From NCBI RefSeq assembly GCF_000250985.1, contig NW_013524647.1, forward strand, positions 269,398-333,397: DNA of 64,000 nt, written 5' to 3'. Both the position numbers and the translations under genes were made by a program. Below the pieces are notes generated by a model. That model saw only the letters and a list, made by a program, of their open reading frames with translations. It was not told where the DNA came from and did not search any database. This document shows positions 8,729 to 18,928 of the stretch, in pieces. The stretch comes from Nematocida parisii ERTm1 (Eukaryota; Microsporidia). Numbering within the stretch: position 1 is the first letter of the stretch; each line of letters begins with the position of its first letter.

Positions 8729-10423
8729 ATGGTGGAAACAGTTGCAAGGAAAGAATCCTTTGCTTTGAAAGATCTCTGTAAAGGGCACTTAAAAGCCCAT
8801 ATTATAGAAACAGACTCACTGGATAAGAAACTGCATGGAGGGCATTTATACTATCTTGCACACGCAGAAAGGTGTTTGAATGAAAGTATAGAGTGCACAT
8901 CGAATATAGAGGATGTTGATGATATGAAATGCAGCTGTATAGATTATTTGGTGTTTTTAAAGGGCGCGCTGACTAATGACAAGCTGGTTTGGAATAAGCT
9001 AGTCAAAGTAATAAAAAAAGTGCGCGAACTTAAAACAACGCATGAGTTAAGAGTAGGGTATGAAACAATACTACTTTTGGCCAAGCAGATGAGAAAAGTT
9101 ACAGAATCATCAGGCTTAATTAAGAGGGGCACGGAAAATACCACGAAAATTGAAACACCAGGATGCATTCTTAAGGACAATGAAGATCTGTTAGTGGAGA
9201 CATTAAACAGCATCATGAGCAATTCACATTTTGTTATTAGGAATATTATTAAGAATATTGTAAAGGAATTAGTGGGAGGTTGTTTAGAAAGCTCTTTGCT
9301 TAATAATGTAAATTGGTCTGTTCATAATAGAACAAGTATTACTTTGTCCATGAAATCAGTGAGACTGTCAGCAAGCGAGGGAGATATTTTCTTGCTAAAT
9401 GATAAAAAGTCTGGGGATAAAATAACAAAGCTTCTTCTATTAGCAGATCACATGCAGTATGCGAAAATGCTTCGAGAAGTTGATTTTACAAGCGTAGGTG
9501 CCAGAAACATTCGCATACTATCAAGCAAACTATCAAATGCTATTCGCAGAGAGATTTTTGCAATTTTAGTAGAGCACGGCTCGTTAAACTGTGTATTTTT
9601 TACTGATGCGTGTAGTGTTATTCCAGAGGATATGCATGAAAAATGCATTGGCACAAAAAATGAAAATGTAAGAGTTGAATACTTTGAAAGTCTTCTAAAG
9701 GACCAGGCTACTATTGAAAGCAGGCTAGGCAAAATAGTGCGGTGGCTGCAGTATAACCAAATACTTATGGCAAATGAGAACCAGAAAAGAGTCAGGCTGT
9801 TATTCTATACTGTAGTAAAGGCGATGCGATACAAGGTTGTAACTAAGTACAAATATTTAGTAGAGAACCAGCTGGAAGACAACAAAAACCAAAAAAGCAT
9901 GGTTCTTTTTAAAGAAATAATTGAAATTGTACTGGGGATGGCTGAAAGCACTAATTACTGCCGTGTGCTTCAGGGACTGCATTATTTGAAAGTTCTGATT
10001 GAAACAAAAGATGTGCAGGATCACGTACCAGAGAAAAGATTCAAGGAAATAATACTCAATGCACTGACAGAGACACACAAAGAAGTGCGGGAGATATCTG
10101 CATCGTTCAAAATGGATATAACAGCAAAGCAGATAGACTCTGCGGTAAAGTCAACTCAAAATAGCGAGTTGCATGGAATGGCTCTTCTTCTGGCAGATAA
10201 TATAACAGAAAAAAACAGAGACGTAATTCAGCAGATTATGAAAAATGCGCTTGAAAGGATTCAGAATGCACAGGATTTATCTAATGTGCATAAAGACATA
10301 CATGTGCTTTGGAGTGTATTCAATGCACTTCCGGCTGATCGGATATTCTTGGAGGGAAATCGAATAAATCCAGCACACATAGTGGAAACAAAAAAAGAAA
10401 GTCATTTGGTATGCCGGGTCTAA
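8729..10423 (+). CDS. THADA/Trm732-like protein, N-terminal part (frame 1 of 2)
   Basis: A helical, repeat-like protein of about 564 codons starting at ATG 8729 (MVETVARKES). The earlier GTG at 8708 is rejected. It ends at TAA 10421-10423, whereas the -1 frame, open from 10339, continues with the conserved DUF2428/THADA region. In this overlap an A7 run (10390-10396) lies in the reading phase A-AAA-AAA. I infer one long gene of Armadillo/HEAT-type repeats split by a -1 change. The yeast homologue Trm732 partners Trm7 in 2'-O-methylation of tRNA position 32. Confidence 0.6.
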   Translation: MVETVARKESFALKDLCKGHLKAHIIETDSLDKKLHGGHLYYLAHAERCLNESIECTSNIEDVDDMKCSCIDYLVFLKGALTNDKLVWNKLVKVIKKVRELKTTHELRVGYETILLLAKQMRKVTESSGLIKRGTENTTKIETPGCILKDNEDLLVETLNSIMSNSHFVIRNIIKNIVKELVGGCLESSLLNNVNWSVHNRTSITLSMKSVRLSASEGDIFLLNDKKSGDKITKLLLLADHMQYAKMLREVDFTSVGARNIRILSSKLSNAIRREIFAILVEHGSLNCVFFTDACSVIPEDMHEKCIGTKNENVRVEYFESLLKDQATIESRLGKIVRWLQYNQILMANENQKRVRLLFYTVVKAMRYKVVTKYKYLVENQLEDNKNQKSMVLFKEIIEIVLGMAESTNYCRVLQGLHYLKVLIETKDVQDHVPEKRFKEIILNALTETHKEVREISASFKMDITAKQIDSAVKSTQNSELHGMALLLADNITEKNRDVIQQIMKNALERIQNAQDLSNVHKDIHVLWSVFNALPADRIFLEGNRINPAHIVETKKESHLVCRV

Positions 10424-11967
10424 ACATTCTAGAAACATATAAAATAGATCTTGCATACGATATAAGCGATATATACAATGAGTTTATTCTTCCTCTATTT
10501 AGAAAATCCTTGAAGATTCTGCAGACCCGTGAGATATATCTCTCAGAGCACACCGAGGTGTTACATACAAGCAAGGAAAGGGATGAAGAAACTACTAGCT
10601 ATTTACTGAGCTGGTACACCATTAGAGAGTGCATTATGTTTATTGCAGTGCATGCTATAACAACTAATGATGTGCAGTGTTTGGACATTTTAACTGATGC
10701 ACTACTGACTGTTGGAGGGCATTTGGGAGTTATTATGATAGCATCTGATGTGATAAAGTCAATTCTTTTGTTCTGTGATGCCCCAGAAACAACTTTGAAC
10801 TATGCGAAAGATTTAATGAATCTAATCACAACCAAAGACCTAAAAAACATTAGAAGGGATGGAGGAATTCCATATGCCTTTAAGGCACTTAGTGCATCAG
10901 AAGGGAATTCAAAGAGCAAAATAGCCACACACTATGTTATGAAAGAGGCACTGCAGAGATCGTTTATGCTAATTGAAAATAGATTTGTATTTAAGCCGGT
11001 GCGTGACAATTTTGAACTCACATTTTCTTCTGATTGTGGTATATCCCAGCTGCAGATGGAAAAAGATGTGTCTAGTGTGGAGCCAAAAATAGAAAATGAA
11101 AAGTATCTAATACACTATCTCAACGTGCTTAAAAGTATATCAAGTGATGGGATATTCAAATACGACATGAGAGTGTATGAGCCATCCCTATTTCTGCTTT
11201 CTGCTATGCTTATTTCCCACAGCAACTGGAAAGTAAGAAACACATCGCTAATGCTATACACCACGCTAATTAAAAAAATGTGCAAAGAAACATTAAACAC
11301 CCTAGAAGATGCAAGGTATTCAAAAATATCTGTTAACAGCACCTCCAAGAAGGTACTGTGTGACTGCTTAGAATACTTTACTGCACAAAATGATAAAAAT
11401 GGAATTTTTTCATGCATAGTCTTCTTCCTGCGCATAAATCTAATTGACGAGAGAGAAAGAGGCCTGCTGTCCAAAATAAGAGCTACTTCTTCCTGTAAAA
11501 GAACATGCAAAAAGATAGACCAAATTCTACATAAAACAACAGAGCCAGCAAATGATATTATAATCAGTGCTCATACTGTGATACCCAGGGATGTAGAAAA
11601 CATTTTAGCAATGCTTGTCTCTAATGAAGATGAAAATGCTGTCGGAGTATATAACACAGGGAAAAAATGTGCTGGCATAGACAGTGGGTGTATGAAACTA
11701 GAAAGTGAAATACTCAATATCTTAGGTAGTGAAGATGAGTACATTAGAGACTACGTAGTAAATAAGTACATGCCAAACAGTTCATACGAATATGCACTTC
11801 ATGCACTTGTGTACAGAGCAAGGTGTAAAGTATGCCTAAAAGCGCGTATAGATAGTTCCATGGCCCAAATGCAGTGCATATTAGGAAGTGAGCAATTTCC
11901 ATCTGAAAGATTAAATATGTTCAGAGACTTTTCATATGAGCTATCTCTATTGCAGCGTGCATTGTGA
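10411..11967 (+). CDS. TRM732: THADA/Trm732-like protein, DUF2428 part (frame 2 of 2)
   Basis: A 518-codon ORF overlapping the preceding one by 13 bp in the -1 frame. It contains the THADA/Trm732 DUF2428 signature: SWYTIRECIMFIA, then IRRDGGIPYAFKALSASE, matching the conserved RRSAGLPfl segment, followed by HEAT-like helices (NWKVRNTSLMLYTTLI, the NWKVRNA-type motif of this family). An ATG exists at 10411, so independent initiation is possible, but in other eukaryotes this domain is always the middle of one long protein. Expected role: cofactor for the tRNA ribose methyltransferase Trm7. Confidence 0.7.
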   Translation: MPGLNILETYKIDLAYDISDIYNEFILPLFRKSLKILQTREIYLSEHTEVLHTSKERDEETTSYLLSWYTIRECIMFIAVHAITTNDVQCLDILTDALLTVGGHLGVIMIASDVIKSILLFCDAPETTLNYAKDLMNLITTKDLKNIRRDGGIPYAFKALSASEGNSKSKIATHYVMKEALQRSFMLIENRFVFKPVRDNFELTFSSDCGISQLQMEKDVSSVEPKIENEKYLIHYLNVLKSISSDGIFKYDMRVYEPSLFLLSAMLISHSNWKVRNTSLMLYTTLIKKMCKETLNTLEDARYSKISVNSTSKKVLCDCLEYFTAQNDKNGIFSCIVFFLRINLIDERERGLLSKIRATSSCKRTCKKIDQILHKTTEPANDIIISAHTVIPRDVENILAMLVSNEDENAVGVYNTGKKCAGIDSGCMKLESEILNILGSEDEYIRDYVVNKYMPNSSYEYALHALVYRARCKVCLKARIDSSMAQMQCILGSEQFPSERLNMFRDFSYELSLLQRAL

Positions 11968-12654
11968 TAGATAATTTCTAGAGCCACACTAATTAAAGAA
12001 TATAAAGATCGCTGGCATATATATTATTCTTGCCAATAACTATTATTATTTATAAAGGAAGGGATATTATAATAAAAACAAAATAAACTCTAAAAAGAAA
12101 ATAGACTAAACAACTACAATTATAGAAAGAATACAAATACAGATTTTAAACTTCAACCATAAAACAGCTGCATGCCCACAGAATAAACTTATCACATGTA
12201 ACATGTATGCAGAAATAGATAGAAGGAGCATATGATGGATACAGATAATCTGTATAGTATAGCAATCTAAACCCAATTTTTGTGTGTCTTGTTAATTATG
12301 AAATATCTTCTTTTTACAAAATGTACATAGAACCTAAACATTCAGGACGGGTTTTTATAAAAACACAAAACCCATTTTTAATTCTAGAAAAAGTATATTT
12401 TATTATGTAAATCACTCTGAAGCAGTAAAATCAGCTTTATCACAGTATAAAAGCAGCCCAGTATAAACAACAGGCGTGCATTTGAAGAGACTCAATTAAC
12501 TAAACACAATAGGCATTTATGTGCCATAAATCATTTCTATTATAGATTAAATAGAAGTAGTTCATTAGCACTGTGAAGGGGATTCACATTTCAATTAAGA
12601 CATACGGTATATTCATCTGCACGATATAAATACGCCAGCAAAACCCCAAATCAT
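11968..12654. other. Convergent intergenic region, 687 bp
   Basis: It lies between the 3' ends of the THADA-like gene and the ubiquitin protease. It is AT-rich, with a small GGGTTTT/AAAACCC stem at 12349-12373. No RNA gene or ORF is supported. Confidence 0.5.
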
Positions 12655-14622
12655 TCACTGCGTACATAGATCAGATCTTTTGTATAATATTCCGTATGGA
12701 TAGCCTGTGGATATTGCCTCATTTACAGAAGACTTAGTGATTGTGCTGTCATTGCAGTGGTACCACGTATTATTTCTTTTTGTGAATGCCACATAATGCC
12801 CGCCAATTCCGAAGCTATGGTGAACGAGTATTCCCACGAGAGAGTACACTGCGCCATCTAAAACCAAGCCATCTTTCTCTACAAAGAGTTTTTGCCTGTC
12901 TGACTTGTCGCCTTTAAATGGCCTTCCCAGACCAACTGGAAGTTGCACGCAAAAGTACTTTGAAAACCTTCTAAATTTAGTAGACTCTTCTACCGCATCA
13001 AAAGAAAACTTCTCTGTATCTTCAGGCGTTCTTTCTCTAACTGTTAAGTTCTCCCAGTTGCTCACTACACATTGAACATGCACACACTCTTTCACTTCAT
13101 ACTTTCTGTTCTTAATAATGTCAATATGGGCAGTTGCATCCCAGTACTTATTAGAAAGAACAACAACCATCGATCCAAAGTGTTTTTCTGTGCTTTCAAT
13201 GTTTTGCTGTATGTCAAGCACTGTGTTTGGCACATCTCGCCGCTTTATACGCAAATGGCTCTCCAAAAACTGCGCTATATTGCACTTTTTTCTTACAAGA
13301 AAAGGTATCTGAAATACGTTTTTTAGTCCGCTGAACAGTGAGGTAAAGAAGGCAAGGCCCTCTGCAATCGGGGTGTAGCTTATAAACAAAAATTCAATCG
13401 ACTCTATTTCCTCATCTGTTATGTAGAAAATAGGCTGCTCCAGAAGGTTTCGCTTGCAGGCCAGCAGGTCCTCATCTGCTACTTTTCCTACCTTCCCGTT
13501 AGATATAAGTATGCTTACTATTTTGCTTGTCTCCACGTGGAAGCTATTTGAAATCTTTTTCTTAATATTTCCAATGGTATCTCTTTCTGAGTGTATGCAC
13601 AGCCCAGTCACAATCAGCTGATTCTTGTGTATTACAAGCACGTGTGAATGCGGTCCACCTTCAGACCCGAAAGATCCGTTCAGCACAAACGATTTGTAAA
13701 GCGGCTTGACTTTTTTGCTCACCACCTCTTCTCCCTCTTTAAATATACGCACGCTCTCTGCAGAGTACATAAACAGATCGGGTATTAATTTTGCATACTT
13801 TGTTTTTTCAAACAGGTAGTTAAAATTCGTTAGTATCAGCGAAAAAACCTCGCCAGCATCTTCTTCTGTACACCCTCTGTATCGATTGTCAATGGCGCCT
13901 ATTGCTCTTTTGATCTCTCTCAATTTCCCTGCACAGTCCCCCTTTTTTCTAACTGTTCTGATTAGTTCTCTATACGCATTTAAAAGGTCACCACACTTTT
14001 TTCTGTTGTATCCCTTCTTACTGTCCTTTCTTTCTGAATACTTGCATATCTCATCTCTGCTCATTTCTTCAATTGCGCTTGATAGTTCACCCACGCCCAG
14101 CAGGACCTGCAGAGCAGTGTTCATGTAGCAGGTAAGACCTACATTTCTAAATTCAACTGGCTTGCACTCTTCCTTTTCTGGCACATTCTCTCTACTAACC
14201 TCAAATATTTCTATGCATACATCCTCAGCTTCACCCCGCACTAATTTCTCATCTAGACCTAGATTCGGGGTTATTTCATATCTAAACCTATTGGTAAACT
14301 CATCTCGCGACATCTTCTCTGTATACAGCACTATCTTAATTACATCAAATAGAACCTGGTCTGCCGGCACTGTAAACTTCTTTACAATTTCATTTGTATT
14401 TACTGTTAGATTGATGTGTATAGTCCCAAAAGGCACTTCTTCATCATACGAATGTACACTGATTAGACTATCCCACTCCCTACAGGAAATTACCAAATAA
14501 TCAGAGTCGGCATCTACTATTCCATCTCGCAGTATAATCTTGTTATTTATCACTGCTGATTTATCTATCTTACACAGGGCATAAGATTCGCTTGATATGG
14601 CATAGCCTACAGACAGAGTCAT
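12655..14622 (-). CDS. Ubiquitin carboxyl-terminal hydrolase (USP family)
   Basis: A 655-residue cysteine protease. The Cys box NVGLTCYMNTALQVLL puts catalytic Cys at about residue 165, and the C-terminal His box GGHYVAFTKRNNTWYHCND supplies His and Asp/Asn. A long middle segment between the two boxes looks like an inserted ubiquitin-like region. The N-terminal about 150 residues show no recognised zinc finger. USPs remove ubiquitin from proteins or recycle chains. It may be related to Ubp15/USP7, but the subtype is not assignable. It is divergent from EF-1alpha across a 672-bp spacer. Confidence 0.85.
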   Translation of the reverse strand: MTLSVGYAISSESYALCKIDKSAVINNKIILRDGIVDADSDYLVISCREWDSLISVHSYDEEVPFGTIHINLTVNTNEIVKKFTVPADQVLFDVIKIVLYTEKMSRDEFTNRFRYEITPNLGLDEKLVRGEAEDVCIEIFEVSRENVPEKEECKPVEFRNVGLTCYMNTALQVLLGVGELSSAIEEMSRDEICKYSERKDSKKGYNRKKCGDLLNAYRELIRTVRKKGDCAGKLREIKRAIGAIDNRYRGCTEEDAGEVFSLILTNFNYLFEKTKYAKLIPDLFMYSAESVRIFKEGEEVVSKKVKPLYKSFVLNGSFGSEGGPHSHVLVIHKNQLIVTGLCIHSERDTIGNIKKKISNSFHVETSKIVSILISNGKVGKVADEDLLACKRNLLEQPIFYITDEEIESIEFLFISYTPIAEGLAFFTSLFSGLKNVFQIPFLVRKKCNIAQFLESHLRIKRRDVPNTVLDIQQNIESTEKHFGSMVVVLSNKYWDATAHIDIIKNRKYEVKECVHVQCVVSNWENLTVRERTPEDTEKFSFDAVEESTKFRRFSKYFCVQLPVGLGRPFKGDKSDRQKLFVEKDGLVLDGAVYSLVGILVHHSFGIGGHYVAFTKRNNTWYHCNDSTITKSSVNEAISTGYPYGILYKRSDLCTQ

Positions 14623-15294
14623 TATTAACTTAGCAGCTAAACAAAAATAAAAAATAAAAGCACCCGGAATAAATTAATGCACCTAACAGAACATTACAAC
14701 ATAGTCCGAAATAATTAGTGCGCACTAAAAAGTCTCAATAAACACAGCGCACATACCCATTTACTGCATTATTTCAAATTTAGACAACTTCTACAAATTA
14801 TCATAAATAATATAAAGATACTATTTAATGCACATTGCATAAAAAGTAATAAGTTTTGGATTTTATTACACATTGTGTATTAAATTATTATTGTGCATGG
14901 TGGTTAATTTAATATTCAATGTGTAATAAATAAATTAATAATTACCATATGTGTAATATATTATGACTTATTATATATAGTAGCAAAAAAACTGGGCTGA
15001 ATATATTTTATTATACAATGTGTGTTAAGTTTTGTATGTTAATGCTTAATAGAATGAGTAATTGATTTTAAAGGATACTTACAGCGCAGGGTGAATGTCT
15101 GCAGCAGAATTCTTATTCATTCTGTATAGTGTATGACATGTCTGTACGATAGAATATTTTAGGTTAGTTCGGGTTATACTAAGTATCTAATTATTATAAT
15201 ACCCGGGAAAGAGCTTTTTTAATTAGTAATTAAACAGTTACTTTAATTACGAAAAAAAATAAAGAATAAAATGTAAAAAATTTTATACCATGTA
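14623..15294. other. Divergent promoter region, 672 bp, with palindromes
   Basis: A spacer between the ubiquitin protease and EF-1alpha. It carries several copies of a palindrome-like motif TACACATTGTGTA or half-sites (about 14867, 14917, 14948, 15014), an exact TTCGGGTTAT at 15168-15177 and a CCCGGG at 15203. The EF-1alpha promoter must lie in its right part. Confidence 0.55.
15168..15177 (+). promoter_or_regulatory. TTCGGGTTAT motif upstream of EF-1alpha
   Basis: An exact copy of the dispersed 10-mer, 118 bp before the EF-1alpha ATG. Role unknown; see the finding on this motif. Confidence 0.45.
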
Positions 15295-16701
15295 ATGACT
15301 GAGCAGAAAGAACAATATATAAATGTATGCTTCCTTGGACACGTAGACAGTGGTAAGAGTACTACCATTGGACACTTGTGTTACAAGCTAGGAGTAATTG
15401 ACAAGAGAACACTTGACAAGTTGGAAGAAGTAGCAAAGGAGCACGGAAAAGGATCCTTCAGTTACGCTTTCTTCTGTGATAACAACAAGGCAGAGAGAGA
15501 GTCTGGTATTACCATTCAGGTATCAATGAAGGTTGTGAAGACAGCAAAGCACACTGTAAACATCCTTGACTGCCCAGGGCACAGAGGATTCCTTAAGAAC
15601 ATGATCACCGGAACTGCCCAGGCAGATGTCGCTGTCATTATTGTGCCAGCTGCACAGGGTGAGTTCGAGAGAGCCATTGCAGACACCAGTACTTTATATG
15701 AGCACATCGTTCTTGCACACACTCTTGGTGTATCCAAGGCCATCGTTGCCATCAACAAGTTAGATACTCTTGGATCTGACGCAGAGGCAAAGGCTAGATT
15801 TGAAGAAATCAGCGAAAACATCAAAGGAAGAATGAAGAAGATGTACAACATGAAGACCACCCCAATCATTGCTATCTCCGGATTCAAGGGATACGGTTTA
15901 ACCGCCGAGGGTGAGAAGTTTGACTGGTTCAAGGGATGGACTCCAGAAGAGACCCCAGACGCAACCCCAATCAGATCATTAGAAGAGGCTATTGACTACT
16001 ACCCAATTCCAAAGAGAATGACCGAGGCTCCACTCAGAATTCCTCTGACAAACATTCTTGAGATCAAGGGTATTGGTAGAGTATACACCGGAAGAGTTGA
16101 GTCTGGAACATGCTTAGCTGGTATGAAGGTAAACATCGCCCCAGCAGGAGTAGCCACTGAAGTCAAGACCATGGAAATCCACAAGACCGCCAGAAAGAAG
16201 GTTGAGGCTGGAGAAAACTGTGGTATCACACTAAAGACTAACCAGGACACTGATAAGATCAAGCAGGGTGCAGTCATCGCAGATGCAGCCAACCCATGCA
16301 TTAAAGGATTCGCAGCATACGCTACAGTCATTTTCATTGGAAAGGTCAAGTGCATCAAGGCTGGATATGCTCCTACTATGGACATTGCTGCCACCCACGT
16401 CAGCACTATCTTCGCCAAGCTCTGTGACATTGGAAGCAAGAAAGGAAAGGAGTTTGTAGTAACAAACGACAAGCCAACTGAGATCTCTGGAACTAGACCA
16501 TGCGCCAGAGTTATCATTGTCCCATCCAAGCCAACTGTTATGGAGAAGTTCTCTGAGTTCCCATTCCTTGGAAGATTCGCTCTTAGAGACATGGGTAAGA
16601 CCATTGGTGTAGGTATCATCCACGAAGTCTTGGATAAGGCCGCCACTGAGACAAGAGTACCAGAGTACTTCGCAACTGGTAAGAAGACCGCTAAGAAATA
16701 A
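15295..16701 (+). CDS. TEF1: Translation elongation factor 1-alpha
   Basis: A 468-residue GTPase that carries aminoacyl-tRNA to the ribosome. G1 GHVDSGKS is at residues 15-22, followed by the switch segment RESGITIQV, DCPGH (G3), NKLD (G4) and the beta-barrel domains II and III ending in a basic tail (GKKTAKK). The sequence is divergent in the microsporidian way. Codon use differs from neighbours: many C- or G-ending codons (AAG, GAG, ATC, GGA), as expected for the most highly expressed gene. ATG at 15295 is preceded by a T/A-rich stretch and ACCATGTA. Confidence 0.97.
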   Translation: MTEQKEQYINVCFLGHVDSGKSTTIGHLCYKLGVIDKRTLDKLEEVAKEHGKGSFSYAFFCDNNKAERESGITIQVSMKVVKTAKHTVNILDCPGHRGFLKNMITGTAQADVAVIIVPAAQGEFERAIADTSTLYEHIVLAHTLGVSKAIVAINKLDTLGSDAEAKARFEEISENIKGRMKKMYNMKTTPIIAISGFKGYGLTAEGEKFDWFKGWTPEETPDATPIRSLEEAIDYYPIPKRMTEAPLRIPLTNILEIKGIGRVYTGRVESGTCLAGMKVNIAPAGVATEVKTMEIHKTARKKVEAGENCGITLKTNQDTDKIKQGAVIADAANPCIKGFAAYATVIFIGKVKCIKAGYAPTMDIAATHVSTIFAKLCDIGSKKGKEFVVTNDKPTEISGTRPCARVIIVPSKPTVMEKFSEFPFLGRFALRDMGKTIGVGIIHEVLDKAATETRVPEYFATGKKTAKK

Positions 16702-16734
16702 AGCAACTTAGTTTCATTTTATTCTAAATTTTTT

Positions 16735-17403
16735 ATGGACACAGAGTTGGACAGCTCATATATACTTTTAGAGAGCAAAGAACAGGACCTTCCCACGCCT
16801 ACAGTAGAAAAAGTGGAGCCACTGGGAGAGCATCCATTCCCAGGAAAAGATGTGCACAGAGTATACCCAGCATCAGATGAAAAGATTCCTAAAGAAATTC
16901 CCAGGCAGTGCGAGGATTCACACCAAAAAAACTTGTCTCTAGAAAAGAACCTATGCGAGCAGGAGAACAGTGAAAAGCACAGACGAGTGGACACAGACAA
17001 CCAGATTGAGGCCTCTGTGGTAAGCACTGCTCCAGAGCCAGATAAAAGCAAGAACGGCGCAGACCACAGCACAGTATTTAATACAACAGACAATGCATCA
17101 CCGAACAGAAATAAAATGAAAAGAAAGTACGCAGAGCAGGATAAGTTCATTAATATTCTTACACCAAAGAAAGAGAAAAGCACAATATTTTTGACTCCTG
17201 TGAAAAGAACCAGACGGTCGGTTATTAATGGGCTCAAGACAGGAAATATAAAGCTATTTGATAATTCTGTAGAGGTCAGAGATAATAATACACCGTACAC
17301 GTCCCTTGTAGAGTGCTTTAAAAGACTTGAGAAAGCAGAAAGAACAGAGCGCAGGGATAGCATTGATAGAATAGTTAGGAAATACTCAAATGAGAATAAA
17401 TAA
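16735..17403 (+). CDS. Disordered basic/acidic protein, probably nuclear
   Basis: A 222-residue protein starting 33 bp after EF-1alpha. It is hydrophilic and rich in Glu, Lys, Ser and Thr, with a central SPNRNKMKRKYAE and TPKKEKSTIFLTPVKRTRRS that look like nuclear-localisation and CDK-type S/T-P sites. The C-terminus (VECFKRLEKAERTERRDSIDRIVRKY) is helical and charged. No family was recognised. Its minus-strand shadow ORF is an artefact of composition. Real gene likely because of compact spacing and codon use. Confidence 0.6.
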   Translation: MDTELDSSYILLESKEQDLPTPTVEKVEPLGEHPFPGKDVHRVYPASDEKIPKEIPRQCEDSHQKNLSLEKNLCEQENSEKHRRVDTDNQIEASVVSTAPEPDKSKNGADHSTVFNTTDNASPNRNKMKRKYAEQDKFINILTPKKEKSTIFLTPVKRTRRSVINGLKTGNIKLFDNSVEVRDNNTPYTSLVECFKRLEKAERTERRDSIDRIVRKYSNENK

Positions 17404-17871
17404 CACCGGAATCCCAGACATCTATAAATTTATGTTGTACTTCCTTACTAAGAGCACAGAAATTATCCTCTGGCTAGAATTTAAATATTCAAGATATTTA
17501 AGCCTATAATAATATACGATAAGTTACTAATAAATAGTTCATTTATATCAGTATTTAATTATATTCGGGTTAAATATTCATTAAATTATTCCAGATGAAA
17601 TACAAAAAAATAAAAGATTACATTCTATAAATATTCCAATACAAGAAATAAATAATTAACACAGAAAGAATAAAAAATAGAAAGAAAGAAGTAGGAATAG
17701 AGAGATGAGAAAAGAATGGAAATATTTAAATGTTAATTTGGGTTATTTAAGATAATAGTTATTATAAGAACAGTATGCTTTATTATACGATTAGTACAAA
17801 TTCAGTTTAACAGAACAAGAATATAAGAGTGTATATCTGAGTGTATATAAAGCATATATGCACTCTTGGTA
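17404..17871. other. Convergent intergenic region, 468 bp
   Basis: AT-rich spacer between two 3' ends. It contains TTCGGGTTAA at 17564-17573 and TTTGGGTTAT near 17737, relatives of the dispersed motif. No gene was seen. Confidence 0.5.
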
Positions 17872-18903
17872 TTATTGATTACTTGTTAGTTTACTTACTT
17901 TTTTATACAGACTTATACACTGAGGCATAGTAATGGACACTGAAGTAAAAGCATTGCAGTCACAGGCAGATTTTTGAAGGGAAGGATGTGGGCAGTGTGT
18001 AAATGGCGGGTGAGTATACCCAATGTCTTCAAAGTAGTGGACTTCTTTGCTATTTAAGAATATAGAGGCTGCGATTGAATGGACAGGAGCATCTCCCCAC
18101 CTCTCATAGAAAAATCCGCCTGATCTGTCTAGGTAGTTAAAGAACATTCTGTATTTCTTGCTTCTGAAGAAGGAAAAGTCTGCTATTTCAAAGTTAGACC
18201 AAAAGTGGCACATATTGTATTGCGTATACATTTCATCTGTGATGAACCTGTGTAGGTTAATTGGCTCTATTATTGTCCAGTAGTCACCAGGCTTATAAAA
18301 TGTATTGTATGAGGAAATAAACTGCTGAACAGTTTTCCATAAAGAAGCCACTGTCTGTGGGTACTCATAGAGTGCTATTGTAAATCCGTACTTCTTTTTG
18401 TTTATGCGCATGTACTCAAACACGTCATACTCTATTGGACAGTGAAGGGACGTGTCTGGCTCTACTCTCCAGTAGTACTGATACTTTGCAGTGAGTGGGT
18501 GGTTAAAAAAGAACCCAGAAAAGTATCTGCACATGTGTCTATACGATTCACTCCCGCCATACAACACATTGTCTTTTTGCATTTTATCTCTTCTTTCCTT
18601 GGCCTTCTTCTTATCGATCCAGACGGGATAGCTCCATTGCTCAGTGGGAATTATTCCAAATTCCACTGTGTTTCCTGTGAGTGATGTAAATTCTTTTTTA
18701 AAGTCTTCAGTGAACGGGACGTCATTCACTAGAACATATGGGTACTGGTATTTTTTGTTAAAGTATTTTTCGAATTTCGTTATTGTTGGCTTGAGCCCAG
18801 ATATGTCGCTGTTTCTGCACAGAATGAAAATGCATGCGCTCTCCTTCTGCACGGTCTCTTTTACAGCCAAGCACAGTGCATAGAGAATACCCCAAATATA
18901 CAT
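17872..18903 (-). CDS. Alpha-1,2-mannosyltransferase, Kre2/Mnt1 family (GT15)
   Basis: A 343-residue protein with an N-terminal signal/anchor (MYIWGILYALCLAV) and GT15 hallmarks: ACIFILCRNSDISGLKPTI at the start of the catalytic domain, YPYVLVNDVPFTEDFKKEF, SYRHMCRYFSGFFF and YYWRVEPDTSLHCPIEYD. The last contains the nucleotide/metal-binding region of Kre2 (YyWRvEP...C). The family adds alpha-1,2-mannose from GDP-mannose to O-linked glycans in the Golgi lumen. In Microsporidia it would serve O-mannosylation of spore wall and polar tube proteins. It is divergent from Dom34 by 25 bp. Confidence 0.92.
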   Translation of the reverse strand: MYIWGILYALCLAVKETVQKESACIFILCRNSDISGLKPTITKFEKYFNKKYQYPYVLVNDVPFTEDFKKEFTSLTGNTVEFGIIPTEQWSYPVWIDKKKAKERRDKMQKDNVLYGGSESYRHMCRYFSGFFFNHPLTAKYQYYWRVEPDTSLHCPIEYDVFEYMRINKKKYGFTIALYEYPQTVASLWKTVQQFISSYNTFYKPGDYWTIIEPINLHRFITDEMYTQYNMCHFWSNFEIADFSFFRSKKYRMFFNYLDRSGGFFYERWGDAPVHSIAASIFLNSKEVHYFEDIGYTHPPFTHCPHPSLQKSACDCNAFTSVSITMPQCISLYKKVSKLTSNQ

Positions 18904-18928
18904 AAATAGTTATACACAATAACAGAGA

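Noticed and set aside
12349-12373. GGGTTTT/AAAACCC stem as a terminator
   Set aside because: Only 7 bp and AT-rich; Pol II genes here are not expected to use such hairpins. Noted in the spacer entry only.
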